Shown here one piece after another: positions 44,917 to 56,064 of a stretch of DNA of 64,000 nt. Under the pieces are notes generated by a model. That model saw only the letters and a list, made by a program, of their open reading frames with translations, had not been told where the DNA came from and searched no databases. This DNA is from Sporosarcina sp. FSL K6-2383. GTDB lineage: Bacteria > Bacillota > Bacilli > Bacillales_A > Planococcaceae. Position numbers and translations under genes: made by a program. The stretch is taken from assembly GCF_038618305.1 (NCBI RefSeq), contig NZ_CP152017.1:3600001-3664000 (forward strand). The letters are read 5' to 3'. Each line of letters starts with the position of its first letter. Position 1 is the first letter of the stretch.

Positions 44917-46338
44917 TTACGATTGTTTCATTTTGGAACGAATACGTGGATCAAGGAAAGCATACAAAATATCGATAAGCAAATTGACCAGTGAAATGGT
45001 AATCGCAATATAAACAACCCCACCCATAATGGCTGGAATATCCGGAATGAACTGCTTATCAACGATATAGCTACCAATTCCTTTAATATTAAAAACTTTT
45101 TCCGTGACTGCCGCTCCGCCCAACATACCTCCAAATAACAGTCCAATGACCGTAATAACTGGAATCATTGCATTTCCCACCGCATGTTTCCATAACACTT
45201 GATGTTTGTTTAACCCCTTAGCTTTGGCAGTAATGATGTAATCTTCATGAATGATTTCCAATAAAGAAGAGCGCATCATTCTAGCCACTGATGCCGTCAG
45301 CCCTGTTCCCAGCACAATAATCGGCATAATCATCGACAGCGCATTGTTTGGGCTAAACGTAGCAGGCAACCATTGGTGTTTTATCGAAAAGTTCAAGATG
45401 AAGATCAGTCCTTGCCAAAAGTTTGGGATGGATAGGCCTATCAGCGCAATGAACATAAATGTATAATCCAGAAAAGAGTTTGGCTTTGTCGCGGAAATGA
45501 TGCCAACTGGAATGGCGATTAGTATTGCCATCAACACAGAATACATCGCAATTGTAAAAGTGATTGGGAATTTTTTTGCAATGCTTGCTGCTACATCTTC
45601 ATTGCCGGCAAAAGATGCACCCAAATCGAATGTTGCAATCCCCTTGACAGCATTCCACAATTGCTGCCAGTAAGGTAAATCCAATCCATACAAATGATTA
45701 AATGAAGCTATTTGTTCTTTTGTTGCAGAGACCCCAATAATATTGGAGGCGGGGTCAAATGGTGATATGTATAGTATTGTAAACACAAGAACAGCAACAC
45801 CCGCAATAACAAAAATACTTTGTATAAGTCGCTCTACTATATATTTAACAAACGGATTACTGAGCAAAAAAAGAAGAACATACATGAAAATACCAGGAAC
45901 AAAAGAAACTAGTAAAAAGGAAGATCGAGCAAATAGCGACTCAAAATAGCTGGAATAGCTCGGCTTGCCTATCCCTTTTTGTCCAGTAATCTCATCCGTC
46001 TTTTCAATAGCCTTCTTTTCAAATTGTTCTTCAGCCAGTTGAATCGCTTGCTGATTTGTTTTCTCTATATTTTCCTCTTCTCTAAAGAAAACTTGTTTCT
46101 TTAGCAATTGCTCTTTATACAAACCTAGTAATTCTTCCTTATAACCAGCCGCAATCATCTCGCTCCTCACTTCTGCCAGAGAAGAAAAATAGGTGTGATC
46201 CTTTCTTTTAAATAAGTAGAATAAATAAGTGATCAAGTGAATTGGAATACCGGCTAGTAAAAGCAGATACTTATACATCCATCTCCCTTGCATCTTTCGA
46301 TGGGATTGTTGAAGGATATCCGACACCACTTGCTTCAT
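44917..46338 (-). CDS. DppB-like ABC permease with N-terminal extension
   Basis: A 473-residue protein whose ordinary DppB-type part starts near residue 165 (VKYIVERLIQSIFVIAGVAVLVF, SPFDPASNIIGVSATKEQIASFNHLYGLDLPYWQQLW) and includes the EAA loop ITAKAKGLNKHQVLWKHAVGNAMIPV near 385. The first 165 residues hold a hydrophobic segment near 25-45, a charged Glu/Lys/Gln-rich stretch and further helices. Both permeases of this operon are enlarged, so the change is probably linked to the odd binding protein. It is the first gene of the operon. Confidence 0.85.
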   Translation of the reverse strand: MKQVVSDILQQSHRKMQGRWMYKYLLLLAGIPIHLITYLFYLFKRKDHTYFSSLAEVRSEMIAAGYKEELLGLYKEQLLKKQVFFREEENIEKTNQQAIQLAEEQFEKKAIEKTDEITGQKGIGKPSYSSYFESLFARSSFLLVSFVPGIFMYVLLFLLSNPFVKYIVERLIQSIFVIAGVAVLVFTILYISPFDPASNIIGVSATKEQIASFNHLYGLDLPYWQQLWNAVKGIATFDLGASFAGNEDVAASIAKKFPITFTIAMYSVLMAILIAIPVGIISATKPNSFLDYTFMFIALIGLSIPNFWQGLIFILNFSIKHQWLPATFSPNNALSMIMPIIVLGTGLTASVARMMRSSLLEIIHEDYIITAKAKGLNKHQVLWKHAVGNAMIPVITVIGLLFGGMLGGAAVTEKVFNIKGIGSYIVDKQFIPDIPAIMGGVVYIAITISLVNLLIDILYAFLDPRIRSKMKQS

Positions 46339-46462
46339 TTAATAAAACCTCCTCCCTAAATTGCATTATCCCTACCTGTAAACTATACTATATGTAAAGA
46401 GATTAATATTGTCAATTCTATTATCTTTTCTTACTAAATATGTCAACAGGAAGGTGTCTACA

Positions 46463-48202
46463 TTGGATACTGTTTTAAAAGTTACCGATTTGCATGTCTC
46501 CTTTGTATCCCAAGAGGAAGATTTCAATGCAGTGCGCGGTGTTAGTTTCGAAGTTAAAAAGGGAGAGACACTAGGAATCGTAGGTGAGTCGGGTAGTGGT
46601 AAAAGTGTAACGGCCCGCTCTATCATGCGTCTTCTACCATCTCCCCCTTCCTATATGAAAGAAGGCACAATTGAATTCCAAGGTCAGAACCTTACGCTAA
46701 AAACGGAAAAAGAGATGGAAAGCATTCGCGGACGAGATATTAGTATGATTTTTCAGGATCCGATGACATCTCTTAACCCAACAATCAAAATTGGTAAACA
46801 GATTGCTGAAAGCTTGATGAAGCACCAAAACCTTTCAAAGCGAGAAGCTAAAAAGGAAGCGCTAGATTTACTAAAAGTAGTCGGTATTCACAATAGCGAA
46901 GCTCGGTTCAATCAATACCCTCATGAATTTTCGGGAGGCATGCGCCAACGTGTCATGATTGCCATGGCACTTGCCTGCCGCCCTTCTCTACTGATTGCTG
47001 ATGAACCGACAACTGCGCTAGATGTAACGATTCAAGCCCAAATTTTAAATTTAATGAAAGATATGCAAGAACGTTTCGGTACATCCATCATCTTAATTAC
47101 GCATGATCTTGGTGTTGTTGCTGGGATGTGTGATCGTGTTGCTGTTATGAAAGATGGAGAAATTGTAGAAACGGGTACAACAAATGAAATTTTTGAAAAT
47201 CCACAGCATGCTTATACAAAAAAGCTATTGAACGCACTGCCAAGATTAGATGAAAAGAAAAAGACCAAAAAACCTCCCCGTATTAAAGAAGGCTTAGATC
47301 CTGCTAGCCCTTTACTTGAGGTAAAGTCCTTAAAGCAGTATTTTGATGCCGGAAAAGGAAACTTGACGAAGGCTGTGGATAGCATCAGCTTTCATATTCG
47401 ACCTGGTGAAACACTGGGACTCGTTGGCGAATCTGGTTCAGGAAAATCGACAACAGGCCGTGCGATTTTACGTCTTCATGAGCCAACCGATGGTGATGTA
47501 CTTTATCAAGGAATGGCAGTCAATCGATTATCAAAAAATGAAATGAAAACGATGCGGCGCCATATGCAAATGATTTTCCAAGATCCCTATTCATCCTTGA
47601 ATCCGCGCTTCAAAGTACTCGATATTATCGGTCAGGCACTTGATATTCATCGCTTAAGTAAAAATAATGAAGAGCGTAAAAAGAGAGTAGAGGAATTGCT
47701 CGTCATGGTCGGCTTGGAACCGTCGCACGCTATGCGGTACCCACATGAATTTTCAGGCGGACAGCGCCAACGAATCGGCATCGCACGTGCATTGGCCGTA
47801 GAGCCAGACTTCATCGTCTGTGACGAGCCTTTATCAGCACTCGACGTATCGATCCAGTCACAAATCGTAGAATTACTAGAGGACCTTCAACATCGTCTGG
47901 GGTTAACCTATCTGTTCATTGCCCATGATTTGTCGATGGTCAAACATATCAGTGACAGAGTCGCAGTTATGTATGCTGGAAAAATTGTTGAACTTGCCGA
48001 AAGTGAAGAGCTATACAACAATCCGCAACATCCGTATACAAAATCATTACTGGCCGCCATTCCAATTCCAGATCCCCGTATCGAATCGAAGAAAAAGCGA
48101 GTACTGATGGAGGAACAAACGACAGAAGATCGCTACCAACTGGGGAATTCTGAATTTGTGGAGGTATCCAAAGGGCATTGGGTGGCTGTTCCTATTAAAT
48201 GA
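46463..48202 (+). CDS. fused dipeptide/oligopeptide ABC ATP-binding protein (DppD-DppF)
   Basis: A 579-residue protein with two complete ATPase halves. The first has [29 protein letters not shown] and [14 protein letters not shown]. The second has [30 protein letters not shown] and [14 protein letters not shown]. Each half also has the conserved region near [12 protein letters not shown] and [12 protein letters not shown]. The start is TTG after GGAAGGTG, not the ATG at 46409. It is divergent from the permease/binding-protein operon and supplies its energy. Confidence 0.92.
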   Translation: MDTVLKVTDLHVSFVSQEEDFNAVRGVSFEVKKGETLGIVGESGSGKSVTARSIMRLLPSPPSYMKEGTIEFQGQNLTLKTEKEMESIRGRDISMIFQDPMTSLNPTIKIGKQIAESLMKHQNLSKREAKKEALDLLKVVGIHNSEARFNQYPHEFSGGMRQRVMIAMALACRPSLLIADEPTTALDVTIQAQILNLMKDMQERFGTSIILITHDLGVVAGMCDRVAVMKDGEIVETGTTNEIFENPQHAYTKKLLNALPRLDEKKKTKKPPRIKEGLDPASPLLEVKSLKQYFDAGKGNLTKAVDSISFHIRPGETLGLVGESGSGKSTTGRAILRLHEPTDGDVLYQGMAVNRLSKNEMKTMRRHMQMIFQDPYSSLNPRFKVLDIIGQALDIHRLSKNNEERKKRVEELLVMVGLEPSHAMRYPHEFSGGQRQRIGIARALAVEPDFIVCDEPLSALDVSIQSQIVELLEDLQHRLGLTYLFIAHDLSMVKHISDRVAVMYAGKIVELAESEELYNNPQHPYTKSLLAAIPIPDPRIESKKKRVLMEEQTTEDRYQLGNSEFVEVSKGHWVAVPIK

Positions 48203-48224
48203 TTTGACACAGCACTTGAAACTA

Positions 48225-48274
48225 AAAAGTAGCCTCTTCGCAGCTAATTAAAACTGTAAAGAGGCTACTTTTTT
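48225..48274 (+). terminator. terminator after the fused ATPase, shared-sequence family
   Basis: AAAAAGTAGCCTCTT pairs with AAGAGGCTACTTTTTT. The inner CGCAGCTAATTAAAACTG is nearly that of the terminators at 27122 and 35732. Confidence 0.85.
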
Positions 48275-48378
48275 GTCTCGTTGACCAACCAAAATTCATC
48301 TCACACTTCTCACTGGACTACACGCTTTACTTGATTGAAGAGGAAGTCTTCTTTCGGTAACTGGCCCTGCAGCGAAAG

Positions 48379-49725
48379 TTATGATGCCCTCGTCACTTTC
48401 CAAATAACTCCAGTACGTGGAACAGCCGCCGCTCCAGAAAACAAACCGAAATCTACTACATAAAGTGTGCCATTTGCGTCGAACACGGCATCAATAGGTC
48501 GTTCAAATCCGCCCCCATTTGTTTCAGAAGCTGGCAGACCAGATCGATTCAATGCAAACCCATGTACTTGCCCTGTTTGCATGTCGATACGAGAAACGCG
48601 ATGGCCGACACGTGGGAGTGGTTTCCCTCCTGTCGTACCTGGTGCATTCGCTCCAAACTCGGCAATAAAAACATCCCCAATCGGCGCGAATGAAGGGTTG
48701 TCATTAAAACTGAAGCCCATCGTAGCAGAATGGGCCGGAAAGTTGGCAACCGGATGTGGGGGTTGCATTGGATGTTCCCTTAACAAAAAGCTTGGTTGAG
48801 GTTTTCCCTCGGGTTGGAACTGGGGTAACGTAACTGGTAACCCTCCGGTGAAATCGGGAAATCCATACCACAATCCTGGACGAATCCATTGAAATTCATC
48901 TGGAGAGTTGGCGACCGGGCGGCTTCCCCGAACATCCATCCCATGATTAGCGGTAAACAATCGATTGAATCGATCGAACCGTAATCTAAAAGGATTTCTA
49001 AGACCCCATGCAACGAGCTCAAGCTCCGATCCATCAGGATTTGCCCGTAATATGCTTCCGCTTGCGCGATTGATTCCATCCACCATTTTCCCCGAGTATG
49101 TTTCGACTCCAAAAGGTACATATGCACCGGTAGTGACGGTTCGATTTTGAAAGCTCTTTAAAAATCCGGATGTTTGAAAGTTTTGGCCACTTAGAGTAAT
49201 CCTGCTACCGGGATAATCATGAAAGAAAGGATGCTCCTTCACCCAATCATTGTCCTTCCCTACAACACCACTGTTAGTAGCGGTGCCTTGACCAAAATAC
49301 ATTTTTCCATCGGGGCCGAATATCACTCGATTATTATGATGATCGCCATTACTTGGTAGCCCTTCGATAATGTCCTTTTTCGATCCATCAGGCTGGATGA
49401 TTGTGACATAGCGACGATGTGCAACATAGATATTCCCTTGATATTCAGTAATTCCTGTTAATGGTGGATGGAATCCATCAGCTATTGTAATAAAACCATG
49501 CTCCGTCAGTTTTAACACCTTTCCATTCCCATCCGTTATTCCCGAATCAGCAACGAGCATTTCTCCCTTGCTCGTAAAAGTGACATTAATAGGTGTCGTT
49601 AACCCCGTTGCAAACACATCTATCGTATAGCCAGGTGGCAACAGGATATCTTTAGGTTCTAGTTTTCGTTGTGGATTTTTATGTTGATTTGAATGAGCCT
49701 GATTCTGAAATCCCTGTTCAGACAT
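48379..49725 (-). CDS. glucose/sorbosone dehydrogenase-like beta-propeller protein
   Basis: A 448-residue protein of the PQQ-dependent sugar dehydrogenase (glucose/sorbosone) fold. It starts its domain with LPPGYTIDVFATGLTTPINVTF, and has NGDHHNNRVIFGPDGKMYFGQG, VAWGLRNPFRLRFDRFNRLFTANHG and a repeated closing strand GTLYVVDFG. No signal peptide or lipobox is present, and the N-terminal 25 residues are polar (Gln/Asn/His-rich). PQQ use is not shown; many relatives bind nothing known. It appears to be a single gene. Confidence 0.8.
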   Translation of the reverse strand: MSEQGFQNQAHSNQHKNPQRKLEPKDILLPPGYTIDVFATGLTTPINVTFTSKGEMLVADSGITDGNGKVLKLTEHGFITIADGFHPPLTGITEYQGNIYVAHRRYVTIIQPDGSKKDIIEGLPSNGDHHNNRVIFGPDGKMYFGQGTATNSGVVGKDNDWVKEHPFFHDYPGSRITLSGQNFQTSGFLKSFQNRTVTTGAYVPFGVETYSGKMVDGINRASGSILRANPDGSELELVAWGLRNPFRLRFDRFNRLFTANHGMDVRGSRPVANSPDEFQWIRPGLWYGFPDFTGGLPVTLPQFQPEGKPQPSFLLREHPMQPPHPVANFPAHSATMGFSFNDNPSFAPIGDVFIAEFGANAPGTTGGKPLPRVGHRVSRIDMQTGQVHGFALNRSGLPASETNGGGFERPIDAVFDANGTLYVVDFGLFSGAAAVPRTGVIWKVTRAS

Positions 49726-49897
49726 AGACGCCTATCCCCTCTCTCCATATTCCTTATCACTTTATGCAGACGCCCACCTATCCGCTACCTATAACAGTCA
49801 CAGAATACTTCTTGAAAAATAGTATAAGAATAGGGCTTGAGATTTGAGTGATATTGAACAGTTGGAGATTTATAGGGAAGGAAGAGGGGGTGGGATC

Positions 49898-50464
49898 ATG
49901 TCTTTTACGAAATCTATTCCAACGCATCCAAAGGATATTCATCGAATACTTACTAGCTGGTCGTCTACAAAAAAGCTGCTTTTTATGGCGTTGATGGCAG
50001 CGCTTGCAGCGATTTTACAATCAGCTGGGGGATTTTTACCTGGTATCGGATACGCCATTAGTCCCTTCGCTACCGCTCCTATATTGTTAGTCGCCTTGAT
50101 GGCCCTGCGCTCAGGGATTTTCACTTATATCGTAACCATCTGTTTATTAGTATTGATTGAGCCAAGTGAGCTAGTTATTTTCCCCTTCACTACCGGATTG
50201 CTTGGATTAGGGTTGGGGTGGTCATTCCACTTGCTAAGTAAGCGCACGGAAATTATCATAACGAATGCTTTACTATTAAGTATAGGGATTTGCACCCCAT
50301 TGTACGTATTCGGCTTTCCTGTTTTCGGCCCAACCGTCTCCTCTTCATTCAATCCAGCGGTCTTGCTTATTATTTTCATCTTTTCACTTCTCTATAGTTG
50401 GCTTTGGATGGAATTAGGTTTATTTATTCTTCGTAGGATTAAAGCCATCTTAGTGCTGAAATAG
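49898..50464 (+). CDS. small integral membrane protein, possibly an ECF-type S component
   Basis: A 188-residue protein with five or six hydrophobic segments starting at KKLLFMALMAALAAILQSAGGFLPGIGYAISPFATAPILLVALM. The pattern recalls vitamin-transport S components or YoaT-like proteins, but no binding signature is certain. I take the ATG at 49898 after GAGGGGGTGGG; the frame is open to 49844. No ATPase or T component lies next to it. Confidence 0.6.
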   Translation: MSFTKSIPTHPKDIHRILTSWSSTKKLLFMALMAALAAILQSAGGFLPGIGYAISPFATAPILLVALMALRSGIFTYIVTICLLVLIEPSELVIFPFTTGLLGLGLGWSFHLLSKRTEIIITNALLLSIGICTPLYVFGFPVFGPTVSSSFNPAVLLIIFIFSLLYSWLWMELGLFILRRIKAILVLK

Positions 50465-50500
50465 TGTTTAGATTGATTCTAAAAAACTTGAGCAGTAGGA

Positions 50501-51550
50501 TTATTTCTCACTGTTTCCAACAGCTGGAGGCGCTTGATTTCCATAGCCATTTTGTTTCTGCGGGTTCTGATTTTCCTTAGGCTGCTTAGATGCCGGGTTT
50601 TGATTTCCGTTATTGGAATTTTTATTTTCCGATGCGGGATTAGATAATTTCTCCTTCTCTGTTGGAGAATGCTTCAGTTTTTCATCCTGCTCATTCTTCG
50701 GCTTTGTATCAGGTTTTTTCAGTTTCGGATCTTTAAGCTCATTTGAATCCTTCCGTTCTTCATTTCCATTGTTTTTCTTGTCAGCAGGTGCTGAAGGGAC
50801 TGATTGCTTATCCGGTTTTTTGAGCTCATCTTGACCTTTTTGCTGATTTCCTGAATTTGTTTTATCGTCATTGATTTCTGTTGATGGTTTCTTTTCATTC
50901 ATCGGAGTGCCTTGTTGACTTGCCTTGAATTTGTGAATGGACATTTCATGCTGATTGGCCTTCACTCTTTCCTCCGCTGTACCTTCGCCAATTTCGATAG
51001 TCAATTCTTGATTCGCATTTCGTACTTCTCGAACTGCACTTTCAACAATTCCTTGCACCTTCTGTTGATTTTTGGCGTTTGGAAAGATTGTCGTAATTAT
51101 TACATTGTTTTCTGCTGATAATTCCGTTACAGCTGTGTCTAATACTGTACTGATTGGCTGGCCTTTCCAATCGCCAAGTTTCTTTTCGTGTTCAATTGGC
51201 TTATCGTTCAAATAACGTAAGGTAATGACCTCTCCAGCCTGATTGACACCAAACTCCAATGCCATACCGTTTTCTAATTGAACATAAGCCATCACTTTAT
51301 CATTCATGGGAAATAAAGATGCTACGATGGCAAGTAGAAGCATTGCAGCAATCATCACTGCTCCAGCGAATCGCGGCTTTACTTTCATACCAAAAAGAGC
51401 AGGAGTAAAAACAGGATGAAAGTCGACTTCTTCTCCAATATCTGGTGTTTTACCAATTGGAATGCCCCGTAGAAAATCGCCTTTATCCGTTAGGAATACA
51501 GTATATTTATTTTTCTTTTCGCAAACAACGCCTCTGTATGTCCGCATCAT
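50501..51550 (-). CDS. rsgI: anti-sigma-I factor RsgI
   Basis: A 349-residue membrane protein. Residues 1-50 are the RsgI N-terminal domain that binds SigI (MRTYRGVVCEKKNKYTVFLTDKGDFLRG). One transmembrane helix lies near residues 62-80. An extracellular part follows with LENGMALEFGVNQAGEVITLRYLND, and the last 130 residues are a Lys/Asn/Gln/Pro/Glu-rich tail with no fold visible. The ATG overlaps the sigI stop by four bases. It holds SigI inactive until a surface signal, such as heat or wall change, is sensed. Confidence 0.92.
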   Translation of the reverse strand: MMRTYRGVVCEKKNKYTVFLTDKGDFLRGIPIGKTPDIGEEVDFHPVFTPALFGMKVKPRFAGAVMIAAMLLLAIVASLFPMNDKVMAYVQLENGMALEFGVNQAGEVITLRYLNDKPIEHEKKLGDWKGQPISTVLDTAVTELSAENNVIITTIFPNAKNQQKVQGIVESAVREVRNANQELTIEIGEGTAEERVKANQHEMSIHKFKASQQGTPMNEKKPSTEINDDKTNSGNQQKGQDELKKPDKQSVPSAPADKKNNGNEERKDSNELKDPKLKKPDTKPKNEQDEKLKHSPTEKEKLSNPASENKNSNNGNQNPASKQPKENQNPQKQNGYGNQAPPAVGNSEK

Positions 51551-52302
51551 ATTAGTTCCCCTTTTATATATTCCTTTATGTACACAAAATGACTATTCAG
51601 TAGTAACGTCACTGCGATTATATATTTTCTATGTCGTTCTATCGTTTTTCTCGAAACCTCAACAGTCGATTCAAGTTCTTTCATCGGCAATCTTTTATTT
51701 GCCATAAGATAAGCATAAAAATCCGGTGTTTCAGCTATGATTTGTGCAATCTGAAAGGCTGTCTTCCTTGAATCTGTATGTTTCGGAGATGACTTGGAAA
51801 GCTCTTGAAAAGATAAACCAAAGTCCTTTAACAGTTTGTTATATTCCATGATCTCTTCACGGCGTTCTGCTGCTTGTTGTTCACTCGAATAGGATACAAT
51901 CGATGCTTGATCAAATACGTAACGTTGAGCATCAGAGGCTGCCGTTTCATCTTCACCTTTCAGTAAGTGAATCGCGCCATTTCTTGCTGCTTCTTTTCGA
52001 AAATGATCGATCAATCTCCTCTTCATAATCAAATGTGAAAAGGTCGTCAACGATGAGTTGTCTTCGGGATTGAACTGCACAATCGCTTCATAAAAAGCAC
52101 TCATTGCTATACTAAATTCGTCATCATGCTCATCGACAAATCGTTTGCATACGAAAGAAGCCGTTTTTTTAATGAACGGAGTAAATGCGATAAGAAGGTC
52201 ATCCATAACCTCCTTATCGCCTCTCTTTGCCTTCAATACAAGCTCATTCAATGCTGTATCAGACTTCTTATTGAATATTCCTTGTATGATAGACAAAAAC
52301 AT
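51547..52302 (-). CDS. sigI: RNA polymerase sigma factor SigI
   Basis: A 251-residue sigma factor, the size of B. subtilis SigI. It has a region 2 (FVDEHDDEFSIAMSAFYEAIVQFNPEDNSSLTTFSHLIMKRRLIDHFRKE) and a C-terminal DNA-binding part (RLPMKELESTVEVSRKTIERHRKYIIAVTLLLNS). The ATG at 52302 follows GGAGGGG. It lies between a secreted-protein gene and rsgI, and a SigI-type promoter precedes the group, so it probably activates itself. Confidence 0.92.
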   Translation of the reverse strand: MFLSIIQGIFNKKSDTALNELVLKAKRGDKEVMDDLLIAFTPFIKKTASFVCKRFVDEHDDEFSIAMSAFYEAIVQFNPEDNSSLTTFSHLIMKRRLIDHFRKEAARNGAIHLLKGEDETAASDAQRYVFDQASIVSYSSEQQAAERREEIMEYNKLLKDFGLSFQELSKSSPKHTDSRKTAFQIAQIIAETPDFYAYLMANKRLPMKELESTVEVSRKTIERHRKYIIAVTLLLNSHFVYIKEYIKGELI

Positions 52303-52388
52303 ACATACCCCTCCGTTCCCATTCAATCGCGTTGCTCTTGATTGTAATGGGTGCAGCGAAAAATGAAAAGAAGTTTGCTAGAAAGTAA

Positions 52389-53057
52389 TTAGTTTTTCTT
52401 TTCTTTTCCCACTTGCTTTTGTTGTTCTTTATTCGCTTTACGTTCTGCTTTTAACGCCTCACGCTCTGCTTTTTGAGTTACTTTCAATTCTTCTCTTTGT
52501 GCTTTATGCTGTGCATTTAATTGTGCTTGTGGAGCTTTTTCTTGTTTCACTTTAGCTGGCTTTTCTTCTTTTACTGGCGCTTCTTCCTCAACTGCTTCTT
52601 CTTTCACCTCTGGCTGTTCAGGTACGACAGTTTCAGGTTGCTCAGGTGTTTCAAGCTCCGGCTGTTCATCGGTTTCTGCTTCTGCCTGCTTATTCTCCCA
52701 TTTTTCAATGGAACGCTCCATGTTACGTTTAATAGCTGCTTTTGCTGTTGGATTTTGGACCTGTTCATAGGCTTTTGCAAGTGCAACAAGATTTCCAGCA
52801 GTATACCCTTCTGGAATTTCTGGAAGTACACTTTCCTCTTCCGTTGTTGCTTTATCCTCATTATCTTCGCTTTCCACTTTAGGTAATTCCACAGTTTTAG
52901 TTGAATTGTCCGCTACATCAGTAGTCGAACCCTTTCCAAGCTGGCGAAGATCAAGTGTTTCAGACGCTTTTTCATCCGCCCATGCATAGCTCGTCCCAGT
53001 TACTGTTAATCCCGCAATTAGCAATGCTGCTCCCGTTTGTTTCCACTTCTTTTGCAT
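52389..53057 (-). CDS. secreted Glu/Lys-rich protein upstream of sigI
   Basis: A 222-residue exported protein. The signal peptide QTGAALLIAGLTVTGTSYAWA is cleaved after AWA. A short helical unit follows (GYTAGNLVALAKAYEQVQNPTAKAAIKRNMERSIEKWE), then acidic repeats of the type EQPE, and a basic, coiled-coil-like tail (HKAQREELKVTQKAEREALKAERKANKEQQKQ). I do not recognise a family. The gap to sigI is 86 bases, and the promoter upstream fits SigI, so it is probably a member of the SigI surface response. The composition could suit binding to wall polymers. Confidence 0.72.
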   Translation of the reverse strand: MQKKWKQTGAALLIAGLTVTGTSYAWADEKASETLDLRQLGKGSTTDVADNSTKTVELPKVESEDNEDKATTEEESVLPEIPEGYTAGNLVALAKAYEQVQNPTAKAAIKRNMERSIEKWENKQAEAETDEQPELETPEQPETVVPEQPEVKEEAVEEEAPVKEEKPAKVKQEKAPQAQLNAQHKAQREELKVTQKAEREALKAERKANKEQQKQVGKEKKN

Positions 53058-53105
53058 TTTAAATCACCTCAACATTTTTTTTGCCCTTTTTGGACATACC
53101 AGTTA

Positions 53106-53134
53106 TTCGTATAGGATTCTTTTTTTGAGGGGGT
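53106..53134 (-). promoter_or_regulatory. SigI-type promoter
   Basis: The minus strand has GACCCCC followed after about 19 bases by TACGAA, lying 50-80 bases upstream of the secreted-protein ATG. Published SigI promoters share ACCCCC and CGAA blocks at similar spacing. The gap 53135-53366 shows no gene. Confidence 0.65.
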
Positions 53135-53366
53135 CGATGAAAACTTTTTTCTAGGAACATACTAAAATATTTATATTCGTATGCTTACCTAAGATTTAAG
53201 AACAATCTTCCAGTATTCCTTTAACAAGGCACCATATTAAAATGGGAGCTCTTTAATGTTCAATAAATGTCTATCAGTGTTTACAATATTATGCTACCAT
53301 TATTTTTAAACGTTATTAAATTAAAATAGAAGGTTAATATATAAAGCCATATAGGGAGTTGGTATT

Positions 53367-53720
53367 TTGGTTGACAAGGAAACGCAGATAAAGGTACTAC
53401 TTTATGGAAACCCATTCGATTTTGCATGCAAAACTCTTGGCGTTGAAAATATGAGATATCATCATTACTCCAAAGTGTTTACGGTTAGCCAAGAGGAAGT
53501 ATATGCATATACTGAAGTCAATGGCATCCCACAAAGTGATTCAACGAGCAAAGATTCTATGGGTGAAGGCTTCCATTACTTTGAAGAGGAAGCTAAATGG
53601 TATACCTTTTTTAGAGAGAGAGGTTCCATCTACCATGAAAAAAACTTTGATGATTATGAGCTCGGTAAAAAATATATAGTCCTTACATTGCTACAGTTAG
53701 CCGGTACCGGACTCTATTAG
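53367..53720 (+). CDS. hypothetical protein, 117 residues
   Basis: A soluble protein with no signal or membrane segment. It is rich in Tyr, Phe and acidic residues (YHHYSKVFTVSQEEVYAYTEV, FHYFEEEAKWYTFFRERGSIYHE). I do not recognise a family. The TTG start is preceded by GGGAG at 8 bases. It stands alone between the SigI operon and groEL, and is followed by a shared terminator. Confidence 0.6.
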   Translation: MVDKETQIKVLLYGNPFDFACKTLGVENMRYHHYSKVFTVSQEEVYAYTEVNGIPQSDSTSKDSMGEGFHYFEEEAKWYTFFRERGSIYHEKNFDDYELGKKYIVLTLLQLAGTGLY

Positions 53721-53792
53721 TAGCTGTTTTTAACAATCTGGCGCGATCAACATTACGATCTCTGTCACTAAAAGCTTAGTGCTTTAAAAATC

Positions 53793-53831
53793 AAAAAGCA
53801 CCAACTCCTATAATCGGAGTTGACGCTTTTT
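53793..53831. terminator. bidirectional terminator of groEL and the hypothetical gene
   Basis: AAAAAGC-CAACTCC pairs with GGAGTTG-GCTTTTT, with A-run and T-run at the sides. It lies between convergent genes. Confidence 0.85.
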
Positions 53832-53848
53832 ATCTTAGATATGACGGA

Positions 53849-55483
<1,635 letters not shown>

Positions 55484-55538
55484 TTATAAGTTCCCTCCTG
55501 ATTTTCGTGTATTTGTAAATTAACCGATTGGTAGCTTA

Positions 55539-55823
55539 TTAGCCGATAATCGCTAAAATGTCGCTTTCACGCAGGATCAGATATTCGTTACCTTCATATT
55601 TCACTTCAGTACCAGCATATTTTGAGAAGATGATCCGATCGCCTTCTTTAACTTCCAGGTCGATGCGCTGGCCATTTTCAAGCACACGTCCAGTACCTGC
55701 CGCAATAACTTTACCTTCTTGCGGTTTCTCTTTCGCGGAATCCGGTATTACAATACCGCTTGATGTTTTTTCTTCTGCCTCGATCAATTCGATTAAGATA
55801 CGGTCACCTAATGGTTTCAACAA
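55539..55823 (-). CDS. groES: 10-kDa co-chaperonin GroES
   Basis: A 94-residue lid protein ([36 protein letters not shown], mobile loop SSGIVIPD). The TTG at 55823 gives the standard length and N-terminus; GAGGAGG lies nine bases upstream. A longer frame to 55841 would include the ribosome site and is rejected. Confidence 0.96.
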   Translation of the reverse strand: MLKPLGDRILIELIEAEEKTSSGIVIPDSAKEKPQEGKVIAAGTGRVLENGQRIDLEVKEGDRIIFSKYAGTEVKYEGNEYLILRESDILAIIG

Positions 55824-55857
55824 GTAAAACAACCTCCTCAAAGTAATTTCTACATTT

Positions 55858-55884
55858 TTAGCACTCGGTAGATGTGAGTGCTAA
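55858..55884 (-). promoter_or_regulatory. CIRCE operator
   Basis: A perfect TTAGCACTC-N9-GAGTGCTAA lies directly downstream of the groESL promoter. HrcA binds it and releases it on heat stress. Confidence 0.97.
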
Positions 55885-55894
55885 CACATTTCCT

Positions 55895-55923
55895 ATCATA
55901 ATGAATATTTGCATTAATTGCAA
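55895..55923 (-). promoter_or_regulatory. SigA promoter of groESL
   Basis: The minus strand has TTGCAA and TATGAT separated by exactly 17 bases, with CIRCE at the expected initial transcribed position. Confidence 0.88.
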
Positions 55924-56064
55924 GCGAAATACTTTCAATTACGCTACAGTGTAGTTGCGTCGAGAGTTCACACTTCCTATTGATTCGAGTTAAACATTTC
56001 TCTTTGCTTATCTGGCTTTAAACAGCTAAAATTAACCTCAGCCACAGTTGAAAGGGTGGGTTCG

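Noticed and set aside
48292..48350. Weak likeness to the start of the non-coding element (CACTGGACTA, TTCGGTAACTGGCC)
   Set aside because: Only short words match and no further hairpin or end sequence follows.
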